From positions 59,348 to 123,347 of the forward strand of contig CAUFBM010000006.1 in the NCBI GenBank assembly GCA_959023295.1: 64,000 nt of DNA, read 5' to 3'. The stretch comes from an uncultured Collinsella sp. (GTDB lineage Bacteria > Actinomycetota > Coriobacteriia > Coriobacteriales > Coriobacteriaceae). A model generated the notes under the pieces. That model worked only from the letters and a program-made list of their open reading frames with translations, did no database searches and was not told where the DNA came from. Shown piece after piece: positions 16,826 through 25,257 of the stretch. The number at the start of each line of letters is the position of its first letter. The stretch's first letter is position 1. Both the position numbers and the translations under genes were made by a program.

Positions 16826-17650
16826 ATGAAGAACACTCAGCTGCTGCTGATCAACGATATGTGCGGTTACGGTAAGGTTGCGCTTTCTGCCATGCTGCCG
16901 GTGCTGTCGCACATGGGCTATCGCATCCACAACCTGCCGACGGCCCTCGTTTCCGATACGCTCAACTACCCCAAGTTCTACATCCACGACACCACGGAGT
17001 ATGTCCGCCAGAGCCTCGCCATCTGGGAGGAGCTCGGCTTTGAGTTCGACGCCATCTCCACCGGCTTTATCGTGACCGAGGAAGAGACGCGCATCATCTC
17101 GGACTTTTGCCACCGTCGTGCGCAAAAGGGCACCAAGGTGTTCGTTGACCCCATCATGGGCGACAACGGCAAGCTCTATGCGGGCGTGCCCGAGTCCACG
17201 ATTGGCCTTATGCGGCACCTGCTGGAGTGCGCAGACTACGCGGTGCCCAACTATACCGAGACGTGCCTGCTTGCCGATAGGCCTATCGCCGAGCAAATTA
17301 CGCCCGATGAGGCCCGCGCCCTTGTGGACGCCGTGCGCGAGCTGGGTGCCAAGTCGGTGGTCATTACGAGCGCCGTGGTCAATGGCACGAACGCGGTTAT
17401 CGGTTACGACCATGTAGCGGGGGAGTACTTCACGATTCCCTTTGAGCTCATTCCGGTCTACTTCCCGGGCACGGGCGACACGTTCTCGGCGGTGCTCGTC
17501 GGCCGCGTTATGGCCGGCTGGAACCTGCAGCGTGCGACGGCCGACGCCATGCGTGTGGTAGCCGAGCTTATCGAGCGCAACGCCGACCAAGAGGATAAGT
17601 CGGCCGGCCTTCCCATCGAGGCCTGCCTGGATGTGGTTGACCATGAGTAA
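16826..17650 (+). CDS. Pyridoxal/pyridoxine kinase-like protein
   Basis: 274 residues, ribokinase superfamily. Evidence: DPIMGDNGKLY, typical of PdxY/PdxK, and GTGDTFSA near the C-terminus with the catalytic Asp. It would phosphorylate pyridoxal or a related B6 vitamer with ATP in salvage of pyridoxal 5'-phosphate. A hydroxymethylpyrimidine kinase role is possible but fits less well. The ATG at 16826 has AAGGGGG upstream; the longer in-frame ATG at 16661 would add 55 atypical residues and run into repeat DNA. Its stop overlaps the next start by 8 bases. Confidence 0.87.
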   Translation: MKNTQLLLINDMCGYGKVALSAMLPVLSHMGYRIHNLPTALVSDTLNYPKFYIHDTTEYVRQSLAIWEELGFEFDAISTGFIVTEEETRIISDFCHRRAQKGTKVFVDPIMGDNGKLYAGVPESTIGLMRHLLECADYAVPNYTETCLLADRPIAEQITPDEARALVDAVRELGAKSVVITSAVVNGTNAVIGYDHVAGEYFTIPFELIPVYFPGTGDTFSAVLVGRVMAGWNLQRATADAMRVVAELIERNADQEDKSAGLPIEACLDVVDHE

Positions 17651-17972
17651 CGCTGGCGAGGGCGGCATCAAGCCTGCGGGCGAGAGCAAGCCGCTCGGCG
17701 CGCCGCGTGGCAAGCGTCCGCGCATCCGCGTGAGCTGCGTGGACCAGCTGGGTGCGTGCCGCTGCCACCACGGGCACAAGCCGGGTGACGTCTTCGACTT
17801 CGACCGCGACCGCGGCAAGATGTGCGCCATGGCCTGCCATGTGGGCTTTCCCTATATCGATATCCTGCGCTATGGCGGAACCGTGCCTGGCAACGAGCCC
17901 GGCACGGCAAAGTTCTGCTGTCCCGAGGTCGACACGTTGAACGTCTGGCTTGCCGAGATCGTCGACGAGTAA
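17643..17972 (+). CDS. Small Cys-rich protein coupled to the pyridoxal kinase gene
   Basis: 109 residues, no signal peptide or membrane segment. It has paired cysteines (CRCHHGHKPGD near the middle, MCAMACHVG, then KFCCPE), a pattern that resembles the uncharacterised TIGR04076 family; this match is from memory and uncertain. The cysteines could bind a metal. The ATG at 17643 overlaps the end of the kinase gene by 8 bases, so the two are probably translated together. Function unknown. Confidence 0.7.
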   Translation: MSNAGEGGIKPAGESKPLGAPRGKRPRIRVSCVDQLGACRCHHGHKPGDVFDFDRDRGKMCAMACHVGFPYIDILRYGGTVPGNEPGTAKFCCPEVDTLNVWLAEIVDE

Positions 17973-17973
17973 C

Positions 17974-18068
17974 CGAGCGAGGATTTTCTCCCGTCGAAAT
18001 ATCGAGCGTGGATTATCTCCCGTTTTGGGCGCAATTTCGCACTCAAAGTGGGAGATAGTCCTCGCTCG
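17974..18068. repeat. Three copies of a 21-base repeat, two direct and one inverted
   Basis: CGAGCGAGGATTTTCTCCCGT (17974-17994 apart from its last base) and a near copy at 18003-18023 are direct; the third, at about 18048-18068, is inverted. The first and third can pair across about 75 bases (CGAGCGAGGA with TCCTCGCTCG). The position just after the kinase operon suggests a hairpin terminator-like or repeat function. Confidence 0.6.
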
Positions 18069-18146
18069 ATTTGTATGCGAGAATTCCGACCTCACTTATG
18101 CCCATGCTTAGGCGCACGCGTCGTTGTTCTGTGCGCGAGTAAGCTC

Positions 18147-18229
18147 AAATTTCTGCATTTCATCCAATTTCGGTACTAAAAATCTCTGCATTTCATCGAT
18201 AATAGTCGATATAAATATCTGCATTTCAT
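18147..18229 (+). repeat. Three 17-base iterons at exact 33-base spacing
   Basis: AAATNTCTGCATTTCAT occurs at 18147, 18180 and 18213, each start 33 bases apart (about three helical turns). The last copy ends 23 bases before the ATPase start. The segment is AT-richer than its flanks. It looks like an array of protein-binding sites upstream of the next gene. It also makes an 11-residue repeat in overlapping frames, so a small repeat peptide cannot be fully excluded. Confidence 0.7.
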
Positions 18230-18252
18230 TTATCGAGGCGATGGGAGAGCTT

Positions 18253-19614
18253 ATGTTGCGCAGGAAAATCGCTGATGAGCTTGATTGTTGGCAGAGATCC
18301 ATTGAACGAAAGGCGTTGTTCGTCACGGGTTCTCGCCAAATCGGTAAGAGCTACTCGATTCGCGAGTTCGGTAAGTCAAACTACGCAACCTATATCGAGC
18401 TCAATCTCGCGGAAAATCGCCAGGCAAAAGATGCTCTTCTCGAGGCACGGGATGCCGACGATTTCATCAGCAGGGTGACGCTTCTCTCGGGAAAGCCGAT
18501 AGCACCGGGCAAAACGCTCGTGTTTATCGATGAGGTCCAAGAGGCCCCCGACATCATGACGATGGCAAAGTTCCTTGTTGAGGACGGGAGGTGCCGCTGG
18601 GCGTTTTCGGGGTCAATGCTCGGGACCCAGTTCAAGGGCGTTAGGTCCTATCCCGTGGGATATGTTCACGAGCTTAGGATGTTCCCGCTCGATTTTGAGG
18701 AGTTTTGCTGGGCGATCGGGGTGAGCGAGGGAGCTCGCCAAACGATACGCGACGCGTGTATCAGCGAGAAGCCCATTCCTGATTACATTCATGACGCGAT
18801 GATGGCAAACTTCAGGACCTATACCGTTGTCGGCGGAATGCCGGAGGTCGTGCAGCGCTTTCTTGACACGCGGGGCGACCTTGCCTCTGTTCGTCAGCTA
18901 CAGTCAGAGCTCAACGAACAGTACCGGCGGGATATCTCCAAGTATGCAAGCGGGCGAGCCCTTCAGGTGCAGAGCATTTACGATCAGCTCCCTATTATGC
19001 TCGAGGGCGAAAACAAACGCTTCGTGCTCAATTCCATTGACCCCAAGGCGCATTACGACAAGTACCAGCGAGATTTTGTCTGGCTCGTCGATGCCGGCGT
19101 TGCTCTCAAGGCCGATATCGTAACCGAGCCAAAATCGCCCCTGCTCAAGACGGCACGGCCATCGCAGTTCAAGCTATACCAATCGGATACGGGCATGTTG
19201 ATGGCGCGCTACCCCGTTGGCGTCGCCCAGGCGGCGTATCTTGATAGCAAGGAACCCAATCTGGGCGGTATTTACGAAAACGTGGTGGCCCAGCAGCTGA
19301 CTGCCCAAAATCGCCAGCTTTACTACTATCAGACAAAGAAGCGCGGCGAAGTGGACTTTGTGGTCGACGGACCGGATGGAACGGCTGTTCCGATCGAGGT
19401 TAAATCGGGTTCCTATTACCACGCGCACGCCGCGCTCGGTCATGTGCTTGATACGGCCGAATATGGCGTAAGGCTCGGGATTGTTTTCTCGAGAGGCAAC
19501 GTTGAACGCAGCGGAGCTGTTCTTTATTTGCCGCTATATGCGACCTGGGCCCTTTCGGATGTTTTGGGTGACTCCTGTGCCGAGGGGATAAAGCTGGAGG
19601 TCAAGCCGGTCTAG
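18253..19614 (+). CDS. AAA-type ATPase with DUF4143-like C-terminal domain
   Basis: 453 residues. Walker A is GSRQIGKS (26-33) and Walker B is VFIDE (90-94), in an AAA_14-type ATPase domain; the C-terminal part (VVAQQLTAQNRQLYYY, then KRGEVDFVV, PIEVKSG) resembles the DUF4143 domain with a nuclease-like E...D...EVK pattern. Such proteins are widespread and poorly understood, and some are thought to act in defence or DNA transactions. ATG 18253 matches the usual family start MLxRKI; ATG 18241 is an alternative. It stands alone, preceded by iterons. Confidence 0.82.
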   Translation: MLRRKIADELDCWQRSIERKALFVTGSRQIGKSYSIREFGKSNYATYIELNLAENRQAKDALLEARDADDFISRVTLLSGKPIAPGKTLVFIDEVQEAPDIMTMAKFLVEDGRCRWAFSGSMLGTQFKGVRSYPVGYVHELRMFPLDFEEFCWAIGVSEGARQTIRDACISEKPIPDYIHDAMMANFRTYTVVGGMPEVVQRFLDTRGDLASVRQLQSELNEQYRRDISKYASGRALQVQSIYDQLPIMLEGENKRFVLNSIDPKAHYDKYQRDFVWLVDAGVALKADIVTEPKSPLLKTARPSQFKLYQSDTGMLMARYPVGVAQAAYLDSKEPNLGGIYENVVAQQLTAQNRQLYYYQTKKRGEVDFVVDGPDGTAVPIEVKSGSYYHAHAALGHVLDTAEYGVRLGIVFSRGNVERSGAVLYLPLYATWALSDVLGDSCAEGIKLEVKPV

Positions 19615-19660
19615 GGACAGTCCCCGATGCGACAAAGGCGTGGCCCGCGACCTCGATTGC

Positions 19661-20107
19661 CTACAGCTGCTCGAGCATAGCGGTGCAGCCGTCGAGTACG
19701 TCGCGGTAGGTGGCATCGAAATTGCCGGTGTACCAGGGGTCGGCCACGTCGCCGGGGCGCTCGGTCCAATCGAGCATGCGCGTAATCTTGCCGTCGGGGT
19801 CGTCGCCAAAGATGCGACGCAGGCCACGCGCGTTCTCGTCGTCCATATAGACAGTGTGGTCCCAGTCGCCATACTCCGCGCGACGCACCTGACGTGCACG
19901 ATGTGCGACGACGGGAATCCCGACCTCGCGCAGCTTGGCAACGGTACCGTGGTGTGGCGGGTTGCCGATCTCCTCGGTCGAGGTCGCAGCGGAGTCAATG
20001 ACAAACTCGCCCGCGCGCCCGGCGCGCCGCACCAGCTCGGTAAACACCGACTCAGCCATCGTCGAGCGACAGATGTTGCCATGGCAGATAAACAGTATGC
20101 GTTGCAT
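19661..20107 (-). CDS. Low-molecular-weight protein tyrosine phosphatase
   Basis: 148 residues. The catalytic CX5RS loop is C8-HGNIC-R14-S15, and the general-acid Asp is in the later DPWY motif. Members remove phosphate from tyrosine (or arginine) residues of proteins; in bacteria they often oppose tyrosine kinases in polysaccharide control, but no such partner is nearby. Start 20107 has GGAAACC upstream and gives the canonical short N-terminus; a longer in-frame start at 20164 adds 19 residues and is less likely. Confidence 0.92.
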   Translation of the reverse strand: MQRILFICHGNICRSTMAESVFTELVRRAGRAGEFVIDSAATSTEEIGNPPHHGTVAKLREVGIPVVAHRARQVRRAEYGDWDHTVYMDDENARGLRRIFGDDPDGKITRMLDWTERPGDVADPWYTGNFDATYRDVLDGCTAMLEQL

Positions 20108-20167
20108 GAGCGGTTTCCTTTCATATGGAAGGCTGCTAAAGAGTCGAAGCCGGGTGCATGCCAAGTT

Positions 20168-20917
20168 TTATTTCTTGGCCAGTTTGAAGTAGCGCTCAAA
20201 TATCAATTCGAAAACGTAATAGAACATCAATCGACTGTCGAGGTCCATGCTGCCCAAGCGGATTTCTTTTTGCACGGTGTAGATAGGGTAGTCGGCTAGT
20301 TTCGAGAGAGAATTCCGAGAAAAGCCGGTGAGCGTGACAACCTTGCATCCGCGCGTTTTGGCTATCGATGTGGCGTCAATAGACACCTGTGTCTCACCGC
20401 TTACGGAAACACTGAAGACCAGGTCGTTTTTGCCGAGGAGTTCTGCGTAATGCCTCATGACGTGGCGTTCACTGAGCGTGTCGGTATTCTTGCCCATTAT
20501 TTTGAGCTTTTCAGCCATCTCGAGGCACGGGTATTTCGAAAAGCCCGAGCAGAAGAACACGATATGCGAGGCATCCTGGATAAGACTCACAACCGAATCG
20601 ATGACCCTGTCGTTAAGCAGATCTTTGGTCTGTACGAGCTGGGTATCAAGAGGAAGTGCCTCGATAGTGAATCGATTGCGGTCGAGCGAGGCGGAATACG
20701 ATTGTTTGAGCTCCGTAAACCCCGAGAAGCCAAGCTTATGGGCAAGCCTGACGATTGTATTGGGAGCGACGAAGAACCGTTCAGCAACGCTCTTAAGCGT
20801 GACATCGTCAATATCATCACGCAGCTCGATGATGTAGCGCATGATCTCGCTTTCGAGATCGTTGAGCTTGCTCTCGCCAGCTCGCACATGATCATAAAAA
20901 GATTCTTGATCTTTCAT
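20168..20917 (-). CDS. MurR/RpiR-family regulator, alpha-glucoside module 1
   Basis: 249 residues: an N-terminal HTH of the RpiR type (SVAERFFVAPNTIVRLAHKLGFSG) and a C-terminal SIS domain that senses a phosphosugar (VFFCSGFSKY, VFSVSVSGETQ). It is divergent from the GH4 and PTS genes at 21216-24186, so it probably controls them in response to a phosphorylated alpha-glucoside. The ATG at 20917 has GAGGGG upstream; the in-frame TTG at 21109 would extend into the shared promoter region. Confidence 0.87.
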   Translation of the reverse strand: MKDQESFYDHVRAGESKLNDLESEIMRYIIELRDDIDDVTLKSVAERFFVAPNTIVRLAHKLGFSGFTELKQSYSASLDRNRFTIEALPLDTQLVQTKDLLNDRVIDSVVSLIQDASHIVFFCSGFSKYPCLEMAEKLKIMGKNTDTLSERHVMRHYAELLGKNDLVFSVSVSGETQVSIDATSIAKTRGCKVVTLTGFSRNSLSKLADYPIYTVQKEIRLGSMDLDSRLMFYYVFELIFERYFKLAKK

Positions 20918-21215
20918 AAGATGTTTCAGCCCCTCGCATCTCGCCGTACATATGGTACCGCTTTGTGTAGCCAGGTGAGAAATCGGTAGTCGGTCAAGAT
21001 TGCCTATTGCCCATGAACTGGGCAAACGCGCGTGTCTGCCTACACATATCTGTGTCGTGAGCGAAATCATGTGTCCCCGTTTCGCATTGGCCCACACGGG
21101 GATTCGCAAATGACCTTATGTCGCAAAATATCAATCGAAACGAAGCAAGCCGAGGACAACCGCGGAGCCCAAGGTCTTCGAGAACACCGATCAGCCAACC
21201 CTGGAGGGACGGAAC
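20918..21215. promoter_or_regulatory. Divergent control region of alpha-glucoside module 1
   Basis: This gap of about 300 bases should hold the promoters of the RpiR gene and the GH4-PTS operon. It contains GCGAAA-N13-TTTCGC (21061-21085), a dyad of the type RpiR proteins bind. Promoter boxes are not assigned. Confidence 0.4.
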
Positions 21216-22541
21216 ATGAAGGATAAGCTCAATATTGTGATCGTTGGCGGCGGCTCCACGTGGTGCCCTGGCATTCTTAAAGCCCTGACCAAGCACATGG
21301 ACATTCTGCCGCTGAACCGCGTGATGCTCTATGACATCGATGCCGAGCGTCAGCGTCCGATCGGCGAGTTTGGCAAGATCCTCTTCGCCGAGGAGGAGCC
21401 CGGTGTGGAGTTCGGTTACACCACCGATAAGGACGAGGCTTACACCGACGTCGACTTTGTGCTCTGCCAGATTCGTACCGGCGGCTACGAGATGCGTAGC
21501 AAGGACGAGAAGATTCCGCTGCATATGGGAATCATCGGCCAGGAAACGGTGGGCCCTGGCGGCATGGCTTACGGTATGCGCTCCATGCATGACATGGTTG
21601 AGATCGTCAACGACGTTCGCGCTCATAGCCCGGAGGCGTGGATTATCAACTACACCAACCCGGCTGCTATTGTGGCATATGGTCTCGAGCGCGTCCTGCC
21701 CGACGAGCATCGCGTCCTCAACATCTGCGATCAGCCCGTCAACCTCATGCGCTCTTACGGTCGCCTGCTCGGTCGCGATATGAGCAAGACGGAGCCCGTG
21801 TACTTTGGCCTCAATCACTTCGGTTGGTTCAAGCACATCTACGATGAAGAGGGCCATGACCTCGTCCCGCAGATTAAGGAGTACACGGAGAAGAACGGCT
21901 TCCTTCCTGCCGATGCCGAGCAGCGTGACCAGTCCTGGCTTGATACCTACGCCATGGTCAAGGACATGCTCGAGGACTTCCCCGACTATCTGCCCAACAC
22001 TTATCTGCAGTACTATCTGTATCCCGAGTACAAGGTCGCTCACCTCGACCCCGACTACACTCGCTCCGACGAGGTTATCAACGGTCGTGAAAAGCGCGTG
22101 TTCGCCGAGTGCGAGCGTGTTGCCAAAGTCGGCACCGCAAAGAACTCCTCGGTTGTGCAAAACGACGCTCATGGCGATATGATCGTGGAAATCACCTCGG
22201 CCATTTATCGCAACACCAACAAGACCTTCATTGTCATCGTGCCCAACAACGGCATTATCGAGGGCATGCCCGATGACGCCATGGTCGAGGTCGCGGCAAG
22301 CGTGGGCGCCAATGGCCCGCAGCCCTATGCTGTTGGCAAGATCGGTACCTTCTATCGCGGCCTTATGGAGAACCAGTACGCCTATGAGCGCCTGACTGTT
22401 GAGGCTTGGATGGAGGGTTCCTACGAGAAGGCTCTGCAGGCACTCACGCTTAATCGTCTGGTCGGTGACGCCAAGAAGGCTCGCAAAGTGCTCGACAAGC
22501 TCATCGAGGCCAATAAGGATTACTGGCCGGAGCTTAAGTAG
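21216..22541 (+). CDS. GH4 family 6-phospho-alpha-glucosidase
   Basis: 441 residues. GH4 enzymes use NAD+ and a divalent metal and cleave by oxidation and elimination. NAD-binding GGGST lies at residues 10-14, and the metal-site Cys and His are in NICDQP and GLNHFGW. Overall it resembles GlvA/MalH, enzymes acting on maltose 6-phosphate and related sugars; a beta-glucosidase specificity is less likely but not excluded. The PTS gene 82 bases downstream would deliver the phosphorylated substrate. Confidence 0.88.
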   Translation: MKDKLNIVIVGGGSTWCPGILKALTKHMDILPLNRVMLYDIDAERQRPIGEFGKILFAEEEPGVEFGYTTDKDEAYTDVDFVLCQIRTGGYEMRSKDEKIPLHMGIIGQETVGPGGMAYGMRSMHDMVEIVNDVRAHSPEAWIINYTNPAAIVAYGLERVLPDEHRVLNICDQPVNLMRSYGRLLGRDMSKTEPVYFGLNHFGWFKHIYDEEGHDLVPQIKEYTEKNGFLPADAEQRDQSWLDTYAMVKDMLEDFPDYLPNTYLQYYLYPEYKVAHLDPDYTRSDEVINGREKRVFAECERVAKVGTAKNSSVVQNDAHGDMIVEITSAIYRNTNKTFIVIVPNNGIIEGMPDDAMVEVAASVGANGPQPYAVGKIGTFYRGLMENQYAYERLTVEAWMEGSYEKALQALTLNRLVGDAKKARKVLDKLIEANKDYWPELK

Positions 22542-22623
22542 CTAGTTCCATAGCGCTTGATAACTGTTATGGGGCGTGTGGGCTGTAGAGCTGCACGCCC
22601 CGTTTCTTTAAGAGGGGTATCCC

Positions 22624-24186
22624 ATGAACAAAGATGAGCTGCTGGCAAAGTTCCAGCGCCTGGGCAAAGTCCTCATGACGCCTGTCTTGATCCTGCCAAT
22701 CGCCGGCATCCTTCAGGGCTTTGGCAATGCCTTTACCAGCCCCACCCTTACGGCAGCTGTTCCCTGGCTTGCTGCTCCGGGCTTTGCGATCTTCTTTTCG
22801 ATTCTCAAGGCCGCTGCCAGCATCGTTATGAACAACATCCCGGTTATCTTCTCGATTTGTCTCGCCTATGGCTTCGCCAAGTCCGAGAAGGCTACCGCGG
22901 CGCTTTGTGGCTTTTTGGGCTACATGTGCATGAATTCCGTGATGGGCACGTTCCTTACGGCGACTGGCGTCATCGATCCCGCGAATCTTACGACGGGCCA
23001 GAGCACGATCCTCGGCATCACCACGCTCGACACTGGCGTTATCGGCGGTCTTCTGGTGGGCGCAATCGTCGCATGGTTGCATAACCGTTACTACAAGATT
23101 GAGCTGCCTGCCGTGTTCTCCATCTTCAACGGCACGCGCTTTATCCCAGCGGTGACGCTGCTCTCATGCAGCATCCTCGCATTGGTCATGTCCTTTGTTT
23201 TCCCGTTTATTCAGAACGCTCTCGGTGCGCTGTCCGAGTTCATCAAGACTACGGGTGCCTTTGGTGCATTTGTCTACGGCGCCGGCGAGCGCATGCTCCT
23301 GCCTTTTGGCCTGCATCACTTTGTCTATTTGCCGTTCTTCTTCACGTCGCTCGGTGGCGTCGAGACCATCGACGGCCAGACTGTTCAGGGCGCTATCAAT
23401 ATCTACAACGCGATCCTGGGCTCTCCCAGCACGCCGTTTAACATCGAGGTCAGCCGTTTTGTCATGAACGGCAAGGTTATCTTCGCCATGTTCGGCCTAC
23501 CTGGCGCTGCACTCGCCTTCTACAAGACGGCGCTTCCCAAGAACAAGAAGAAGACCGCAGCACTCATGATCGCCATCGTGGTGCCTTGCATCCTCTCCGG
23601 CATTACCGAGCCGCTCGAGTACTCCTTCCTGTTTATCGCGCCCATCCTCTACGTGTTCCACGCTCTTATGGCTGGTCTTGCTTATGCGCTGACCTATATC
23701 CTGCAGTTCAACGTGGCTGGCTCCGCGTCCTTCGGCGGCCCGCTCTTGTCGTTGATCTTTAACGGCATTATGGGTGCAGCCAAGGGCTCCAACTGGCAGG
23801 TTATCCTGTTCCTCGGCCCCATCTACTTCGTGGTGTACTACTTCGTCTTCAAGTTCATCATTCTTAAGAAGGACCTTAAGACCCCTGGCCGCGAGGAAGA
23901 GTCCGACGATGAGGCCGCAAAGGCTCCCAAGACTGTGATCAGCGACCTCATTCCCGCCATCGTTGAGGCAGTGGGCGGCGACAACAATATTAAGTCTGTC
24001 GAGGCCTGCTTCACCCGTCTGCGCATCCAGCTCAATGACTGTGACAAGGTGGTTGACGACGCCGAGTTTACCGAAAAGCTCGAAGCGCGTGGCATCGTGC
24101 ATGTCAACGGCGGCGTGCAGATTGTCTACGGCAACATGGCATCTAACTACGCAACTCAGATGCGCGAGCTGCTGGGCATGGAGTAA
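22624..24186 (+). CDS. PTS transporter EIICB, alpha-glucoside type (module 1)
   Basis: 520 residues. An N-terminal EIIC membrane domain (about 1-425, glucose/maltose family, with PFGLHHFVYLPFF) is joined by a charged linker (KTPGREEESDDEA) to an EIIB domain whose phosphocysteine lies in EACFTRLR. It imports and phosphorylates a sugar, probably maltose or another alpha-glucoside given the GH4 gene before it. There is no EIIA domain, so phosphate must come from an EIIA elsewhere. A terminator follows at 24215. Confidence 0.9.
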   Translation: MNKDELLAKFQRLGKVLMTPVLILPIAGILQGFGNAFTSPTLTAAVPWLAAPGFAIFFSILKAAASIVMNNIPVIFSICLAYGFAKSEKATAALCGFLGYMCMNSVMGTFLTATGVIDPANLTTGQSTILGITTLDTGVIGGLLVGAIVAWLHNRYYKIELPAVFSIFNGTRFIPAVTLLSCSILALVMSFVFPFIQNALGALSEFIKTTGAFGAFVYGAGERMLLPFGLHHFVYLPFFFTSLGGVETIDGQTVQGAINIYNAILGSPSTPFNIEVSRFVMNGKVIFAMFGLPGAALAFYKTALPKNKKKTAALMIAIVVPCILSGITEPLEYSFLFIAPILYVFHALMAGLAYALTYILQFNVAGSASFGGPLLSLIFNGIMGAAKGSNWQVILFLGPIYFVVYYFVFKFIILKKDLKTPGREEESDDEAAKAPKTVISDLIPAIVEAVGGDNNIKSVEACFTRLRIQLNDCDKVVDDAEFTEKLEARGIVHVNGGVQIVYGNMASNYATQMRELLGME

Positions 24187-24214
24187 ACGACTCAAACACA
24201 CAATCAAGATTAAT

Positions 24215-24262
24215 ACAGGTCGGCGTCCGATCCTTCAATCGGGCGCCGACCTGTGCTGTTTT
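24215..24262 (+). terminator. Terminator of alpha-glucoside operon 1
   Basis: ACAGGTCGGCG pairs with CGCCGACCTGT (24215-24254), with inner CCGAT/ATCGG pairing, followed by GCTGTTTT. Confidence 0.85.
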
Positions 24263-24378
24263 GGGGTGAATGGGCAAGCACATGACGTGCTCGCTGCTCT
24301 CTTTTGGCGCTGCCTATCGTGTATTCGGACGCCTTGTGACGGTGAGGTGCGTTCTTTTCGGTTCTAGCGTGTTTGCGG

Positions 24379-25179
24379 CTAGCGCTGCGCCCGAAGTCGA
24401 TTTGCACAGCTGATATACAGAGCGTTAACCGCGCTTTGTAGGCTCATGCCCTCAACCAAGGCGGTCGAGTACTCGCTGAGTGACTCCGCGCTCACGGGTA
24501 GCAAGAGCTCGCGCGCCCCGTTGTTATCGAATGCCATGTTGCTCGATATCCAAATAACGCGGCAACCTCGCCGCTTGGCCTCAACGTAAAGATTGAAGAT
24601 GTGGCTCGTCTTCCCTGAGAACGATACAAAGATGGTTAGGTCGTCGGGTTGGAGCAGACAGAGCGACGTCTCCTGTCCCTTGACGGAGCCGAATGAGAAG
24701 CACAGTCGGTTTACGCGGCTCAGCTTTTCGCAGAGTGAGCAGGCGGCGAGATTGGAGAATGAGCTTCCGTATACGTAGACATTTTGTGCATCGAGAAGCC
24801 AGTCAACGGCCTGCTCGAGTCGATCCTCGGTGAGCAGACGTTTTGTTTCAAGCAAAGAGGTCTCTACGATATCGAAATACCAGGGTATATCGATTTGCTT
24901 ATGAGCCCTTGCCTCGGTTGTCTCACGCTGGAGCCAAGCGTTGAAGTCGTCAACTTGCTCTTTGAACGATCGAAAGCTCGAGCCGTTCACGCGCCTGCAG
25001 AAGCGCGAGATGGTCGCGGGCGATGTATTGCACGCGCGGGCAAGTTCTTCTATTGAGAGCTCTGGGATCTCGTCGTGATGGGAAAGGGCGTAGAGTGCGA
25101 TGTGGGCGTCAAGGCTGCCGCCCTTCTCGACGTCTTCGATACAAGACCTGAGGTTCGAATAGACCTCGTACATCGACAT
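24379..25179 (-). CDS. MurR/RpiR-family regulator, alpha-glucoside module 2
   Basis: 266 residues. RpiR-type HTH (SIEELARACNTSPATISRFCRRVNGSS) and a C-terminal SIS domain (VYVYGSSFSN; IFVSFSGKTSH). It is the last gene after a GH4 and a PTS gene on the minus strand, so it likely regulates its own operon. It shares the fold with the regulator at 20168 but has low sequence similarity by eye, so the two modules may respond to different sugars. Confidence 0.88.
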   Translation of the reverse strand: MSMYEVYSNLRSCIEDVEKGGSLDAHIALYALSHHDEIPELSIEELARACNTSPATISRFCRRVNGSSFRSFKEQVDDFNAWLQRETTEARAHKQIDIPWYFDIVETSLLETKRLLTEDRLEQAVDWLLDAQNVYVYGSSFSNLAACSLCEKLSRVNRLCFSFGSVKGQETSLCLLQPDDLTIFVSFSGKTSHIFNLYVEAKRRGCRVIWISSNMAFDNNGARELLLPVSAESLSEYSTALVEGMSLQSAVNALYISCANRLRAQR

Positions 25180-25189
25180 TCAAATCACT

Positions 25190-25232
25190 CCAAACAATAA
25201 TGCCCCGGAGCGGATATGCCGTCTCCGGAGCA
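25190..25232 (-). terminator. Terminator between EIICB (module 2) and its regulator
   Basis: TGCCCCGGAG (25201-25210) pairs with the CTCCGGAGCA that ends at 25232, followed on the minus strand by TTATTGTTT. It may reduce read-through into the RpiR gene. Confidence 0.7.
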
Positions 25233-25257
25233 TCGTGGTGAAGCTATGGGACAGGAT

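Noticed and set aside
18147..18229. CRISPR array
   Set aside because: Three 17-base repeats with 16-base spacers are too short for repeats and spacers of CRISPR, and there is no cas gene.
18108..18326. Minus-strand 72-codon frame with an 11-residue repeat (DEMQ-F type)
   Set aside because: The repeat simply reflects the 33-base DNA iterons and is visible in more than one frame; the frame overlaps the ATPase start.
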